DNA from: Opisthorchis felineus
Taxonomy: Eukaryota; Platyhelminthes; Trematoda; Opisthorchiida; Opisthorchiidae
NCBI GenBank assembly: GCA_004794785.1
Contig: SJOL01001804.1
Span: 478,509-542,508, forward strand
Reading direction: 5' to 3'
DNA: 64,000 nt
Below are positions 49,401 through 61,521 of the stretch, one piece after another. Position 1 is the stretch's first letter, and each line of letters begins with the position of its first letter. Below the pieces are notes generated by a model. That model was not told where the DNA came from and made no database searches. It worked only from the letters and a program-made list of their open reading frames with translations. The translations under genes and the position numbers were made by a program.

Positions 49401-52400
49401 AACTTGTTCCCCAGATAAGACATAAATCGGCTGACAGGCCGCTTCAATGAAGACTTCTTCCTGTACTTAAAAAAATACCACGCCAAAAGCTTAGAAGTAC
49501 AGTAGAGCGGTTCCATTCGGCAGTGCGCATCTCAAAAATCTCTAGGGTGGTCCGGACCTCCAGTCTAGTAGTTGAAGAACAAGCCGTTAGGCTACGATCA
49601 GTTAATCGGCGGAGTGGCCGACTAAAATTTGGACAGGATATAGCGTCAGGCTGTTGACCAAACAGGTCCCATTTTGTAGAAAAGGATGAACTAACCGATG
49701 TTTGTGTCCGAGTGTTCGGATTAATTTTATCACGTGTGCTGAATTTGACAGAATATGACTTCTAGTTTATCCTTGAAAGTGTATTTTAGTGGTGAGCTCT
49801 TTCTGGGGAAAAAAACTAACCTACAATGGAGGCTGTCTTTTTCTGGGTCTAGAAGGAAACAACTTTTTTACAATTCGCAAAACCCAACAAATATTTCTGT
49901 TTCCTCCTTATTTGTCCCGTTACTATTCAATTAAGGACATCAAACACACCAAACACAGTAGTGTACTAAATTTTTAACCGTGCTGCGGAGGCATAAAGCG
50001 CCGTTTTGGCTATTTCTGCAATTCACTTAAATACTGGGTTCGTGGTGCATGGAAATCACAACAAACACTTACTCACCCAGTGATATTCTCAGATGGTGGG
50101 TGATTTTTTCGTGGTTCTGACTATCTCCCAGTAGTGAGTTATGATTTGGATCGACCAAAAAGCAGTTTATTTATCGCTTGAAGTACGACCCACGGATTAT
50201 CATTATCAATGCCCAATTGAGGTCTATTGGTGCTTGCATGTTCGCTGGGACAAGCGATAGATGAACAGTGCGAACGAATTTAATCCAATCAAAAACTGTG
50301 CCAAACAACCCCTCTAAGCAACTTTTCAAAAGTAATAGGGGCAAAAAACTGTCAATCAAGGCAACGGTCCGGTTGATGTGAGCCTTAGTTAATATGATAG
50401 GGAGTAACCCTTAGTTAGGGAAGTTCGTTCAGTTTAGAGTTGAGCTTCATGTGTCCATAACAGCTTTTAATATATCCCACATTTGAAGCCTCCTGACCAC
50501 GCACACAGCATTCACGCATTTACGAGGAAGATCGCATTCTTCCGTGACTCGTATAAACAAAATTTGTCGGGAAACCAATTAACGATCATTGTGAAAACAG
50601 ACACATTCAATCAAGGTAAATGCTCAGTCCACGATAAATCTGTCCTCATCATAGAAGATATAACCCAAGGCAAAAATCACTTCTGTCATTCCTCAAGGTC
50701 GATCTCCATGGCAGAGGTGATAGCCGATTGTCTTTTATGTCAACAAAGCACACCACATCGAAAGTACCTGTCAAAACCCGATATTCTATTATCGGGTATT
50801 CCTGGAAACCACCAAAACCTACCTGCTTCAAATAGATCGCATTCGCCTGTTCTTCGAACAAATACTCTCAAGCTTGTAAAATGTATGCGAAATTGATAAG
50901 CAATAGCAACGTAGTGATTCCAAGCCGATTTATCGTGGCTATGGGGAAGCTCCATAAGCTTATGGCTCCATCATCCGTGAGTAGAGGCCACGTGACATTT
51001 GGTGGGGTAAGGGATAAAATGATACTCGTCAGTCTACATCAACGAATGTGTGCTAATCAGTACCAACAAAGAATTTTTCATTTTATTGTTCCCGTTCATC
51101 AAATGTGGTTCTGAACGATTGAGTCGAAATTTCTAGTCTCTATGCTTTTGAAAATTTGGAGTAAGGACCGGCAAATAGTTCTCTTATCAACGGATATGCC
51201 AATAGACGAGTGTTTTGATTAGATAAATTTCGGGGAAACGCGCTTCAGTAGGAACTCACGGTAGTTCCTTTGACCCATAGATTTCATTTGTTATCACGCA
51301 TGTATTGCAGCTGATCGAGTTTCTTATGGACGAATTGCACAAATGAGTAGAACTGCGGCACAGCGCTTACGTGTCGCCTTACACCTGGAATGTTTCACTG
51401 TGTGGAACACCAAGAGGGTAGTTCATCTAACTGCAATGAATGTCACATAGCTGATGTGCACTCACCCTCAGTAAGTCATTGTTCATGAAGAACGACCCAT
51501 GACTAATATAAATGAAAAGCCAATGTGCTTGTTGAACAGCAGCATACAACATCCTGACTAAAAATACACCATCTTACGCGAAACCACGATTTCCAGGCTT
51601 TTTAACCTTTTTGGCTACATGGTTGTGAAGAGAGATCAACTGATACATTCTGCACACTTCACTGCATTTGGTAGTTTAACATACCTATCCGCATTGAGGA
51701 GAATAAATTTCCCTACCACCCCACCGCCGTTACTTCTCGAGTTAACGTTTAGACTGCGATGATCGAACAACATGGGAAACGGCTTCGAGTCTTCCATACA
51801 AATTTCCTGGCCTAAAGCCTATTCAATGGTGGCACTTGGAAACCCCCAGCAGGCGAACCACTTCAACACTATCTCTCTACTTATTGGGGTAAGGACAGTG
51901 TATTGAGAGAAGTACAACAACTGTAGCGACAAAAATAATATTTGAACAATCACAGCCCGGTATCATTGAAGTCCTAATTTCAAAAACGTGAATCAAAGAA
52001 GCATGATCGAAACTACATATTCAGCAAAAGCGTTAATTTGGCTGTTATTAACCCAAGTCAGAATGTTAGTCGTCTTCAATTATCTGAAGGAAGCTAACGG
52101 TTTAACTGACGCGATCATCTTAAACTAGTTGTTTGCTCTTGGATTCATCTTCCTAAAAGAAGTATCCATCTGCCATGGGCACTGGGTTCAATGAACAAGC
52201 TATTGCACAAGATAGAGTGACAAAGTGCAGAACCAAAACGGGATAACTGTAGCGTTTGTCTTGCATGGACCAGTATATAAAGACAAGAATTTGGTCCGGA
52301 TAGTCCATAGTTGGTTGACAGAAAACACATAACTAGTGATTCCATAGTGCAGAGTAGCTCAGTTTAGATAAGTCACCGGATCAATGATGTCACCGTCAGA

Positions 52401-52880
52401 TAATCAGAAGAATGTTTTCTCAGCAAATACACTTTCTGATGCTGGATATAGATATGTCATCATTTCTTCCATTGGGATAACCTTCCCATAGGGTTGTCTA
52501 GGAATACTTTGTTTTTCACCCCCAAATGTTGTGCCACTGAATTTCTCAATACTACATGATTTACATAACAAGGTTCCTACCTCACGAGAGCAAATCATAG
52601 GTTCTATTTAGTAAGGACTCATACAGGTTTACACAGAACAGCAATGGACGCACAACATTGGACTTGAAACTGTCAGACCACAATTTGAGCAAGAAACAGC
52701 TATAAGAGCGTTAATCTGGCGGTTGAAGAGAGTTGGTCGTCCCAGATTTGGATATAACCGGTTACCGAATTGCGAACTTTCCTGCATGTCGTAGCTTATG
52801 ACTACAATGATAGGTTTAGCACCATATCACCAGAGTGCCTTCGAAAAGGTTCCATAGTTTTTTTGGGTTTTTTTTTCCAG
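46461..52880. other. Long stretch without a supported gene
   Basis: The longest frame is 50483-50896 on plus (137 codons). It is open and Ser/Asn-rich, includes SVLIIEDITQGKNHF, and has no recognised domain or clear splice partner. Frames at 48231-48509 (plus) and 48100-48372 and 48369-48605 (minus) overlap and look equally plausible, so none is preferred. No repeats of note were seen. Confidence 0.25.
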
Positions 52881-52931
52881 AGCTTCCCAGTTATGGTGCG
52901 CACGCGAACCAAATCACAAAACTGCAGTGGT
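52881..52931 (+). CDS. Candidate 51-bp exon, phase 0-0
   Basis: A very strong acceptor (GGTTTTTTTTTCCAG) and a perfect donor (GGT|GTAAGTAA) bracket 17 codons (SFPVMVRTRTKSQNCSG). Lengths that are multiples of three recall micro-exon genes of parasitic flatworms, but a single instance can be chance. Confidence 0.3.
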
Positions 52932-53924
52932 GTAAGTAAACAAACCGATGGACAAAAGAAAGATAGAGAGATGGAATAACTATCGCTGTAAGGACACTTC
53001 TGTTTTTAATGCAAAGAGATGCATAATTTCGCGAAAACATGTATTTTACACCCAAAAAAAGTAGGATAGTAAACTTGTAGTTACAATTATGGAAATTTGA
53101 GCAGACTGAGCTCACGTTAACTTCGACTGGGAAAATCCAGTCTTATAAACACAGTTCACTGTGAAGGGTGCAAAAGCGATTAATCATCAGCGTGATTCCG
53201 CGAAAATCCCCTGTTGCCATAGGACGGCATCCCGTGGGTTTGGATTCACATACCCCCATATATTGTCTACAAAATCGTCTCGTGTTCCTTTATACCACCG
53301 AATCTCAGTATAGGTTGCTTTGAACATGTTCTTGAGTAATCCACGGGAGTGGTACTTGTAACTAGGGAAGTAATGCAAAAGTTCGACTTCTTAACTGAAA
53401 CTGGAAGTGGAAAACAAGACATCAGAACACAGTTGCAAATATTCTTCGGTTGTAGCAAATGATGGTAGGATCCACAGACTGTTTGAACGTGTGGCATATT
53501 GGCGTTTGCCGACTGTCTACAGAATAGTCGACGGTATCAAAGCTATGTGCCTAGGAAACCGCGCGATACAAACTACAAGTTCTCATTGTGAGTAATTCTA
53601 CAGTTATAACCACAAATACGATGTTGACGATAAGGTAGGGATGGTGGTCAAGTTTACCCACAAGATGGCGATATTGCTTGATGTGGTTTCTATTGAATAG
53701 ATTTCATTGTGAAATCAATCCTATGTATCTTGCCTCTTTTCGGAATAAAATTTTAGAATATACGGAGGAACTTGAATGAAAAGTGAAACCCAATTTTGGA
53801 TAATTGGAATGAAAAGACACGGTACCGGATAACGTGGTGAGGTGTTTGAAAAGATAGCTGATGCATTCAACAACAGTGAGGTTTAAACGATAGGTTCAAC
53901 GGAACCCATGCCGAATCCGTCATT
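52932..53924. other. Non-coding stretch
   Basis: Short frames only (53187-53595 on both strands). Nothing recognised. Confidence 0.35.
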
Positions 53925-54215
53925 TATGATGTTTTTTCTTCAGCCGAATGTGTTGCACAAGCTTGCCTCATGTTTGAGCTGGTACGATATTCGAAATATC
54001 GTACCAGCTTGGATTCTGTTGAGCCTTCCGTTAAAACCAAATTATTGTGCAAACGATGGTATTTCGCGAACTTCTTACAACTTGAGTTCAAGTAGAACAT
54101 AAGATCGACGAAAACTCGGTACCGTGTCTACCTGGTGAGCCCCAAGAAGAGCGAAATCAATCATGAGCCATCTAAGAGTTTTCAGCGACCTTACTGGTTG
54201 TGTGTTCTGTCTAGT
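53925..54215 (+). repeat. Dispersed hairpin-repeat family, most complete copy
   Basis: A perfect hairpin at 53977-54009 (15-bp arms AGCTGGTACGATATT / AATATCGTACCAGCT, loop CGA) is followed by CCTTCCGTTAAAACCAAA, TTGAGTTCAAGTAGAACATA, GAGCCCCAAGAAGAGCGAAA and AGAGTTTTCAGCGACCTTA. All parts recur, diverged, at 27890, 39521 and 44480. The element class is unknown. Confidence 0.8.
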
Positions 54216-54321
54216 AATTAATTCAGTTTGCCCTCTGACTGTGTAGAGAGGCTCCGAGGGCACACTGCGGACCACTGACTACCCCATACTTTAATCGGTT
54301 CTTTCATATCTTATTTTGCAG

Positions 54322-54401
54322 CCTTTGTGGTCAACAAACTACCGGAGCCACCGGACAAACTGAACATTTTGGACAAGCGACCAGCGCTAATGGACACTCA
54401 C
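54322..54401 (+). CDS. Candidate exon before a poly(A) signal
   Basis: An acceptor CATATCTTATTTTGCAG leads into an open frame with VNKLPEPPDKLNILDKRPAL. A donor-like CAC|GTAATTTC follows at 54402, but the frame also stays open through AATAAA sites near 54465 and 54546 into the SINE at 54561. If it is a terminal exon, its stop would lie inside the SINE, which is suspicious. The family is not recognised. Confidence 0.3.
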
Positions 54402-54560
54402 GTAATTTCCCAACATTACTATTGTACCATTTTCTCATATTCATTCAAACTGTTTCGTTTTTCCAATAAAGTTCTTTCAGCTGCGTCAGTGTTCTGTACC
54501 CTTAACACAATGTCAATGAATCTTTGTAGTGATGTCGTCCTCTTGAATAAAACGACTCTA

Positions 54561-54755
54561 GGCGAGATGGCTCAGTGGTTAGAGCGCGAATTTACTGACT
54601 GGAAGGTCCGTGGTTTGAACCGACCTCTGCCTCTCGACTTCCCCTGTCTAAGCTTGGGCAACCTGGCAGTATCTCAGCCCTCGTGCTTCCTTCTGGTGGC
54701 ATGGCAGCTAGGCACCGAAAGGGTGTTACAGCTGAGCGATTATCTTTTTTTTTCT
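54561..54755 (+). mobile_element. tRNA-derived SINE (family A), copy 3
   Basis: A-box TGGCTCAGTGG at 54568-54578 is a perfect match to the TRGCNNAGYGG consensus, and the B-box GGTTTGAACC lies at 54612-54621. The 5' GGCGAGAT and the TCTCGACTT after the B-box are remnants of the tRNA acceptor stem. Body blocks are shared with the copies at 6989 and 8919. It ends in a T-rich tail TTATCTTTTTTTTTCTTAG. The poly(T) can act as a Pol III stop. Confidence 0.88.
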
Positions 54756-55628
54756 TAGACTACCATCAATATCATCGTCATCATAATCATCATGGTACTT
54801 TCTGTGAGCAAGTCGGGCCATGCAGCCAATCCTAGGTGGTGGCCCATCTATCGGATACCAAACCACGTTTCTTCTTCTTGAGTTTTAGTAGTCAAATGAG
54901 CACTGTTTCAGTTATTTCATTACTATCTTTGCGACCAGAATATCACATGGGGTTTCACAGCGCAACTGTGAGCTTGTTTTCAAGTACTTCACTTACTCGA
55001 GAAACCATAAGTTAACCTAATTGTTTGCGGTAAAAGATGACGCGAATTTTTCGTACGGTTGGGGGGTGTTAAAGGTGCAATAGTATGCGTGACTTGAGGT
55101 GCACACCTGTCTGAATTCGATGCATCGACTGATCGCTCGTTGCACTTTCATTTTTCAGAGTCCTTAATTAAGCACTGAGATATGTCTTTTCGGGATTTCC
55201 GGCAAGCCTATAATGGACACACCCTCGTTTGATTAAACTATACTAAAATGTACCTAGAGTGTCCGTAATTACTGCCTACTCCACCCCGTGTTTTTCGCCA
55301 TTTGATATCTGGTTAAGATGAAGAGATTCTCGTCACGCCAAATCCCGTAATTTACCGACCCTGCTTCTCCTAACGAAGAATGGATTAATGTGTCGTGTTC
55401 ATAAACTTGCATTTGCCCATTGGTTAGTTTCCCTGAATATAGTTGTTTAAAGAGGTTATGTAGCTTATCTTTGATGAATACCTTCCAAAGAGAATCGGTT
55501 TGTTGCGGGAAGGATACTGCTTGTCCATTTTTCTAGGTGTACTAAAGTCCTAGTCGAAAGGAATTACCGCCTCTTCCCATGTTATTCTGGGATATGTTGA
55601 TATACACAACTTAATACAGAATACTCAC
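54756..55628. other. Non-coding stretch
   Basis: An ATC/CAT-rich run near 54770-54795 follows the SINE tail. No gene is recognised. Confidence 0.35.
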
Positions 55629-55979
55629 TTGGGGAATCTGTTCCAAATTTCCTCTGAGTGGTGACATTTTCCTCATCCACCTTTTTAGAGCTGTACGACA
55701 GATCACTCGGCTTTGGTCCGTGATTGAGGATGCTGTCGTTACCACAAATACTTTGGACGAACGGATGATTCTCAAACAATGAGGACTTTGGGTAAGGCAG
55801 GAGGTTCTTTATTCCCAGGGGAGAAACTGTCGGCTGGTTTGCCTCAATGGAACACTGTTTGCGTTTAAGCAAACTTTGTCGAATTATCCGTGCTACAAAC
55901 ACGCGATATTCCTTTGCGTTCAATAAAATTTGGGCTGTATAGTCTGGTAAGTAGGTCAAATTCGGGTGTCTGAAGCATT
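55629..55979 (-). CDS. Candidate internal exon, 351 bp, family unknown
   Basis: On the minus strand an excellent acceptor (TTTGGTTTACTTTCAG) precedes and a perfect donor (CAA|GTGAGTAT) follows. The whole 116-codon frame between is open: hydrophobic/basic at the start (AQILLNAKEYRVFVARIIRQ), then Ser/Asn/Pro-rich and probably disordered. The exon starts and ends in the same phase. No domain is recognised. It is one of the better exon candidates of the window because of its length plus both splice sites. Confidence 0.4.
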
Positions 55980-56619
55980 CTGAAAGTAAACCAAAAAAAT
56001 TTAACGTCGCAGCAAGTCACAAGTGGAAAAATCAAGGCTGAAAAGTCGGTTTTCCGGTTCTGCCACCTGCACGGAACATGCAATGGTTAAAAGAAATAAT
56101 AATTTTGTAAATAAACGAATGATAGTTGAATAAAAAACATTCATATCCATGGCTAGACTAGTATTTTCCGAATCACTTGTGGAATTCTTGGTGGACTTGT
56201 TCTCCGTATGTCCCTTAGCTATGAAACACTACCGATATGGACATTAACCTACCAAGGCTGACTTTTCCACCGCCCCCACCAAGTAACACGGTTGTAAGTT
56301 GTCCGGTGAGTAATGCATTCCTCAAGGCGTGCATGCCGAATGGAAACGTTTGATTGCCAGACAGACACAGCAGAGAAGCACCTGAGATTGTTGAAGAAGT
56401 AAAGAAAATTTGTTTAGATGAAGTTTAAATTGTGTACATAAGTATTCAGTGGACCTTGAAACTTAATCCCACACTTTTCGGATGTTCTCCTATTGATATA
56501 TAGGTGTTCCCGAGACAAGACGATTAACCTGCATAAAAAATGAGAGCCTGGCAGACAACGCCAGAAAATATCCCGTCACATGTCGACAGAACAGAGGACG
56601 TTCTAAAGACGCGATTCGT
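55980..56619. other. Non-coding stretch
   Basis: Nothing recognised; a likely intron if the exons on both sides belong together. Confidence 0.3.
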
Positions 56620-56791
56620 TTACATCATCAGTTCATAATATCTTGGAAACAATAGGATTTGTGATTCTCGATAGAAATCTGCTATGTAGTGCTGAGGAGC
56701 AAGTCGGTTGTGGTAAAATTTCACTGCAAAGAAATTACTAGCAACAGATGGCACAAAATTTCGCCATTCGTCATAACTCAGGTCGAAGGGA
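56620..56791 (-). CDS. Candidate terminal exon, family unknown
   Basis: After an acceptor-like GTTGATTATCAG on minus, an open frame includes PFDLSYDEWRNFVPSVASNF and RESQILLFPRYYELMM before TAA. The composition is aromatic-rich and protein-like, but no domain is recognised and no poly(A) signal could be assigned. Confidence 0.25.
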
Positions 56792-59115
56792 CTGATAATC
56801 AACATACATGTTGATTCATGTGCTTTATTCGGAACTATGCAACACTATTGAGTATCAGTTGAGATCACCTCGGATGAAGTAAAATATCCCATCACACGCA
56901 CACAAACAGCGTGGTATCTTCCAAAGGCGGAGTAGTATGCTAAAATATTTCTCATTTGCGCCCTTTGTGTTGTACGTTCAACTGACTGACTATGGTCTAG
57001 GTTATTCATATTTGGTAGAGTTAGTACGCTGTCATATAACAAACTGTGGGTGATTTCTGAAAACTGTGAATTTGCACAGCAGCAGACGCATGTTGTGCCT
57101 GTCACTAATGTTATATTAACGCAAGCTGTAGAGCTTTGTATATTCTTCCTACTGCAGAAAAAAAGTCTCTTGATATCGCCATTTGCTACACTCAATTTCG
57201 CTGGACCGTTCGTCTTGACTTTAAATCAAAATCCCACTGCTGATGCCGTAATACAGCATAAGATGCGAAGCCCGTGCTCTGCCTCTGTGATGAAAAGTAT
57301 GTCGAATAACTTGTCGTTCAGTGAAACCTTTCAAAAGAGGTCGTCGAAAAAAAATCCCGCATGCCCATCCAAAAACTTCGTCGTTTCAGTTTCAGCTAAT
57401 CATACAACCAGATTTCGGTCTGCTTACTGATTTCTAAAAGTAGTAGTCATGCTTTGCACGTAATAAGCGTCCAACAAAAGTTCCTGATTTTTATGTAACG
57501 CAAAAAGAAGTTCTCCAATTGATCATGTAGCAGCACTGATGTTTCTGCGTCCATTGATTCACTATTGCCCTTGCTCCTGAGGGCCGAAATGCATGAAAAT
57601 CCACTTGTTATCTACTTGTTACAAACTACAGGTGACATAGAAATCAGCCCTCCACTTCACAGGATTTCCGTGTATTCGGCATTCCAAGATTTCCCCTTGT
57701 CTTAGTAAACCATTACTGATGCACTTATCACAACCATTCCGGTCTCGAAAAAGCCGTTTCAGGCATACCGAGTATTGTACTTGGAACTTCACGCACTAGT
57801 AATCCGGCTTGTTCGGAAATTGCATGACTTCCGTCACGATGCTTTTGTTTGAGAAGCTACTCAGTTCAGGTTTAAATCACTTGTTTTCATCTTCAAAACG
57901 TTAGCAGCAATGACTGCTACTACCTAGATAACATTTGTCATGAAGTCTACTTTGGTGGGTCCCACTTTGATTGGTCGTTGTTCAATCGATTAAACTAACG
58001 TCACGCATTGATAACACTGTCCAGTGGATAGCCCATTAGGACTGCAAGCCGACTTCATTCCCTATAAGTAACACCACTTCAGGCCGCACAGACTAAGGTC
58101 AGCAAAACTAAAGTTCCCCTACCTTTTTCGCCAGCAGCTCTCCAACGGTGGACATGTACTAAAACAGGGACTGCAAGTTGTGAGTATGCGCGAAACGCCA
58201 ACTTTTTGGCTGCAGTAAATGAAAGCTATCTCGCGCTTTGTTTGTACCAAATTATTATTAGAATTCCCTTTGGAAATAGTCTTTTCGAGGTTTTTTTATC
58301 TGCTTTGACGAGAAATTTCAGAAAAAAAATAAAAGGTTGTCTTTATTTGGGGTTCCTTGTGGGAAGTTGACGGCGTTTGATTTACAAGGCAATGAAGTCT
58401 TGAAACTCAGCTGTACTTAGGCAAAGTTTGATAACTAGACATGTAGACATATAAGCTACAAGGATCACGCGAACCTTCTGTGGAGCAACCGCTCCCATGA
58501 AATACGAAGATGTCACATTCATTTTGTCCCTTTGAGCTTCTTTAGAATCCTAGGATTCCAGAAGACCGTCCTTCTTTTTGGATCACATACCAGTTTTTAA
58601 AGCAAATTGTGGTCAAAATCCCCCTCGAAGGTGACTATAAGTTCATGATTGCCACTTTTTCAAAGCACAGCTGCGTTCTAGCGTTACTGAAGTTTGCTCG
58701 CTGTAAGCTCCAGGGGCTATACACATAAATTGCAAACCAGACAATCTACCCAGTACACAGTTGCTTGTGCAGATCGGTACTGAAATATAGACAGAGTCTG
58801 TCACGTTCCTGGATTATTGGGTATCTTGTTCCATTTAGCATCGATCAGCTTAAAGAATATTTGCACACACTTAGCTTGGACGTAATGGTTTGTATGAAGC
58901 AGCCTCTTTTGGCATTCGGAATGGCATTAGGAATGAAGTAGCATACATGTTAAACTCAAATATGAAAAGGTGGGGATAGCTGGTCTTGTTCAGAAAGAGG
59001 GATCATGAAGGATCATCCTTTACAACAAAGCACCTTGGTCTGTTGAGGCGTTTTCAGCAGTAAAATCTCTATTTTTTAAAAATTACTTGGCAGTCTGTCC
59101 CCTAAAAAGGTTGCT
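56792..59115. other. Stretch with overlapping unassigned frames
   Basis: Bases 56845-57195 (minus) and 57050-57430 (plus, with an acceptor CTTCCTACTGCAG ending near 57157) are both open and overlap; neither has a recognised motif. The rest is non-coding. Confidence 0.25.
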
Positions 59116-59473
59116 TTAAGGCGGGACAGTTCTGTCACGCGACGTGATCCAAACTCGCTCACCTTGCTTCAATTTCAGCAGAAGACTGTCCGTAATTAGT
59201 TGTCCTGCGCCAGAGTTATCATTCACGAAAGTACCCACTTCGTCTGTAACACATTTGTATCCGGCCAATACAACAAGCCAGTCAACTTCCGCTACCATTT
59301 GTTCCATGTTTACAAAACGCCTTGTGTGATCTAGTTGACCGATGTCTTCTGTCCAGTTGGATTGATGGACAAATATTGTACAACCAAATGCGCACAAGCT
59401 GATCACCAGATTCTTGATAAGCGTATCTGAACGAACATAGGTGTTAAGGTTGATATAATAATTGGTGGTCGTA
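59116..59473 (-). CDS. Possible C1q/TNF-like domain exon
   Basis: On minus, an acceptor TCTCATTTATCTGTTGTAG leads into a 118-codon frame ending at TAA. It includes NYYINLNTYVRSDTL, VDWLVVLAGYKC and, near the end, ITDSLLLKLKQGERVWI. The last segment fits strands G-H of a C1q domain (consensus svLLqLkxGDxVwl), and the earlier blocks could be preceding beta strands. The final strand (FsGfLl) is missing, so this would be truncated or wrongly ended. A second short frame just upstream (59818-60060, minus) contains LTAIQLRVGEELRI, which has a similar pattern. This rests on motif resemblance only. Confidence 0.3.
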
Positions 59474-61231
59474 CTACAACAGATAAATGAGAAGTTCCAA
59501 ACAGACCATAGCTGTCCAAACACGACGTACCCGTAGTTACACGAATCAATCACCAACAAACAGTAAAACAACGAACAAGTGGACAAAGCATAAGCTTTAT
59601 TGACATGAAATATGGTACAAATTTAAAATGCTTAAGTATCCCGATAAACAAACAAACCTCTCGTGAGTGGTAGTTTGTTAAAAACGGGCCTTTTTAAAGC
59701 AGAGTTTTGTAAAAAGGCGTTTTGCATCCTCAGAGCTACTGCGTAGAGCTTAATAGTTAAATTGTTTGGAACACGACAGTCATTCGTTGCAGGCGTTGTC
59801 GTTCCCGAGTAGTTCATTCAAAAGTGGCAGCTGTGCCTTGCACGTTGATTTCTTGGCCAATATTTTGATTTAACAAATGATAATAACATGCACTTGGAAG
59901 CTTTCGATTGAATGCGAAGTTCTTCTCCCACCCTAAGTTGGATGGCTGTCAATTCCTGGGTGAAAGTAACGTTGAGAGAGCATACTTTCCTATACCGATC
60001 CTCAAAGACATGCACCATAAAAAAGGCCATGCCACAACCGGGAAAGTCCTAAAATCCCACTTCCCTTTGATGCCCTCCCTTCGAGGGCTAACTCTACTTG
60101 CCCACACTGAGTCTTTCTGTACATATACTGTACCTGAGCAAACAGTATGCATCCAGACACAGAATACTCCCAAGGAGAGAACGAGACAAACGCAAAAACC
60201 TAAGCTAGTTAAAAGAAGTTAGACTGATCAGCTTCACTTGTGGCAAGATGCCCAGATTCTTAGCTGGCATACCAGGACGAGATACTCTGTCAATTTTCCA
60301 TTTCACCAATACGTAAACCACTAGCAAGCACGACAACAATGGTCCTCGTACTATTCGAAACGCGCAGGCTGATTGAACACGCAGATTGTCCGGCATTACA
60401 TTCAGATATTCAGATATGTGATCTCGTTGGCGTTATGCCATATGGTACTGTAGAACCTAAATGCGTAAAGTTACTTTTATCACCCGTCAGCCGCCAAAGT
60501 TTCGTCAAGCTTTGCGTCGAGTCTTGTGCATGCCTATTACAGAATGCAGCAGCCAAGTATACTGAGTGAAGTCGAACCTAGTGAAGTTAACCTTTTCTCA
60601 CCTCCCTGTTTCGGAAGAATTAGATGGAGAGGGAATTGACACATTCAAGCAGGATAGGTACCATTGCACACTCAGAATGTGTGCAGATTCTATCATATGG
60701 AGAACGCTTGAAACTGACTGAAGCGTCATCTTTTTCGGAAAAGTTTTGGAAACAAATCCACCGATTGCTTTCCAAACTTTTTTGAGGACGTGCAGTTTTT
60801 CCGCATATCAAAAACTACTTCGGAACCACTAACCGTGCTTTACACAGAGTGACTGTTAACCTTGGGAGAATCATATCACCTACGCGAAATATACATCACT
60901 GTAACAGGCCATGGCGTTTAACACTTTTTAAGCCTTGGAACTCAAAACAACAGTAATTTGTTATCAGCCGCTGTGTAAAGTCCGTCATGAATGCCACGAG
61001 ATACTCGTAAGTTTATTCAAACCATTAGTTAACTGAGCATTGGTTTCAGTCCAAAGATCCGACCTGTTCTTATCTACTCACAAGTCTTCACGCTCGAGGA
61101 GACCACCCTCTGTTAGAATATAACCCAGCGTGATTATCCTAATATTGAATGGAAATGTGCCGATACAATTGGAGACGTCACATGTTGTCGTCTTCGGACT
61201 GACGAGCTCTTGCAAGCTCCTCTGTTAGCTT
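59474..61231. other. Stretch with short frames on both strands
   Basis: Minus frames 59632-59817 and 59818-60030 and plus frames 59908-60222 and 60339-60569 are open without firm assignment. The minus frame at 59818 follows an acceptor-like GTGGGATTTTAG and is mentioned with the C1q-like candidate. Confidence 0.25.
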
Positions 61232-61521
61232 TCACTTTGTAACGCAGTACCACGTTTCTGCATGTGCCTTAATATGTTGGGAGAAAACGAGAGATAGACA
61301 TATTTTGGCGAGACAGGTTATGACTGACATCTGCCGCGCGATTGTTGCTTGATCGATTGGAGTAATCGCAAGATCAAGCCCTTTGCAGCAACTGTTCGGT
61401 GTGCTAAAAATCGGTTCCACATCAAATGCAATGGCTAGGTAGCGGTTCTGCTTATAAAGCCTTTGCTTTTTTACGTTAACGATCGTAGCACGAAACTTCA
61501 GCTTATCTTTAAACAAGTGAA
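61232..61521 (-). CDS. Candidate terminal exon, family unknown
   Basis: After GAAGTTTTTAACAG on minus, a 96-codon frame to TGA starts HLFKDKLKFRATIVNVKKQR and continues with alternating hydrophobic residues (YLAIAFDVEPIF), then a hydrophobic stretch TCLAKICLSLVFS. The pattern is protein-like, with no domain recognised. Confidence 0.3.

Noticed and set aside
54561..54640. Functional tRNA gene at the SINE head
   Set aside because: Good A and B boxes, but the anticodon and T stems do not pair and the sequence continues into the shared SINE body.
54327..54758. 143-codon plus frame as one protein
   Set aside because: Its second half is the SINE ([11 protein letters not shown] and onward), so the full-length frame is an artefact of the insertion unless transcripts show otherwise.
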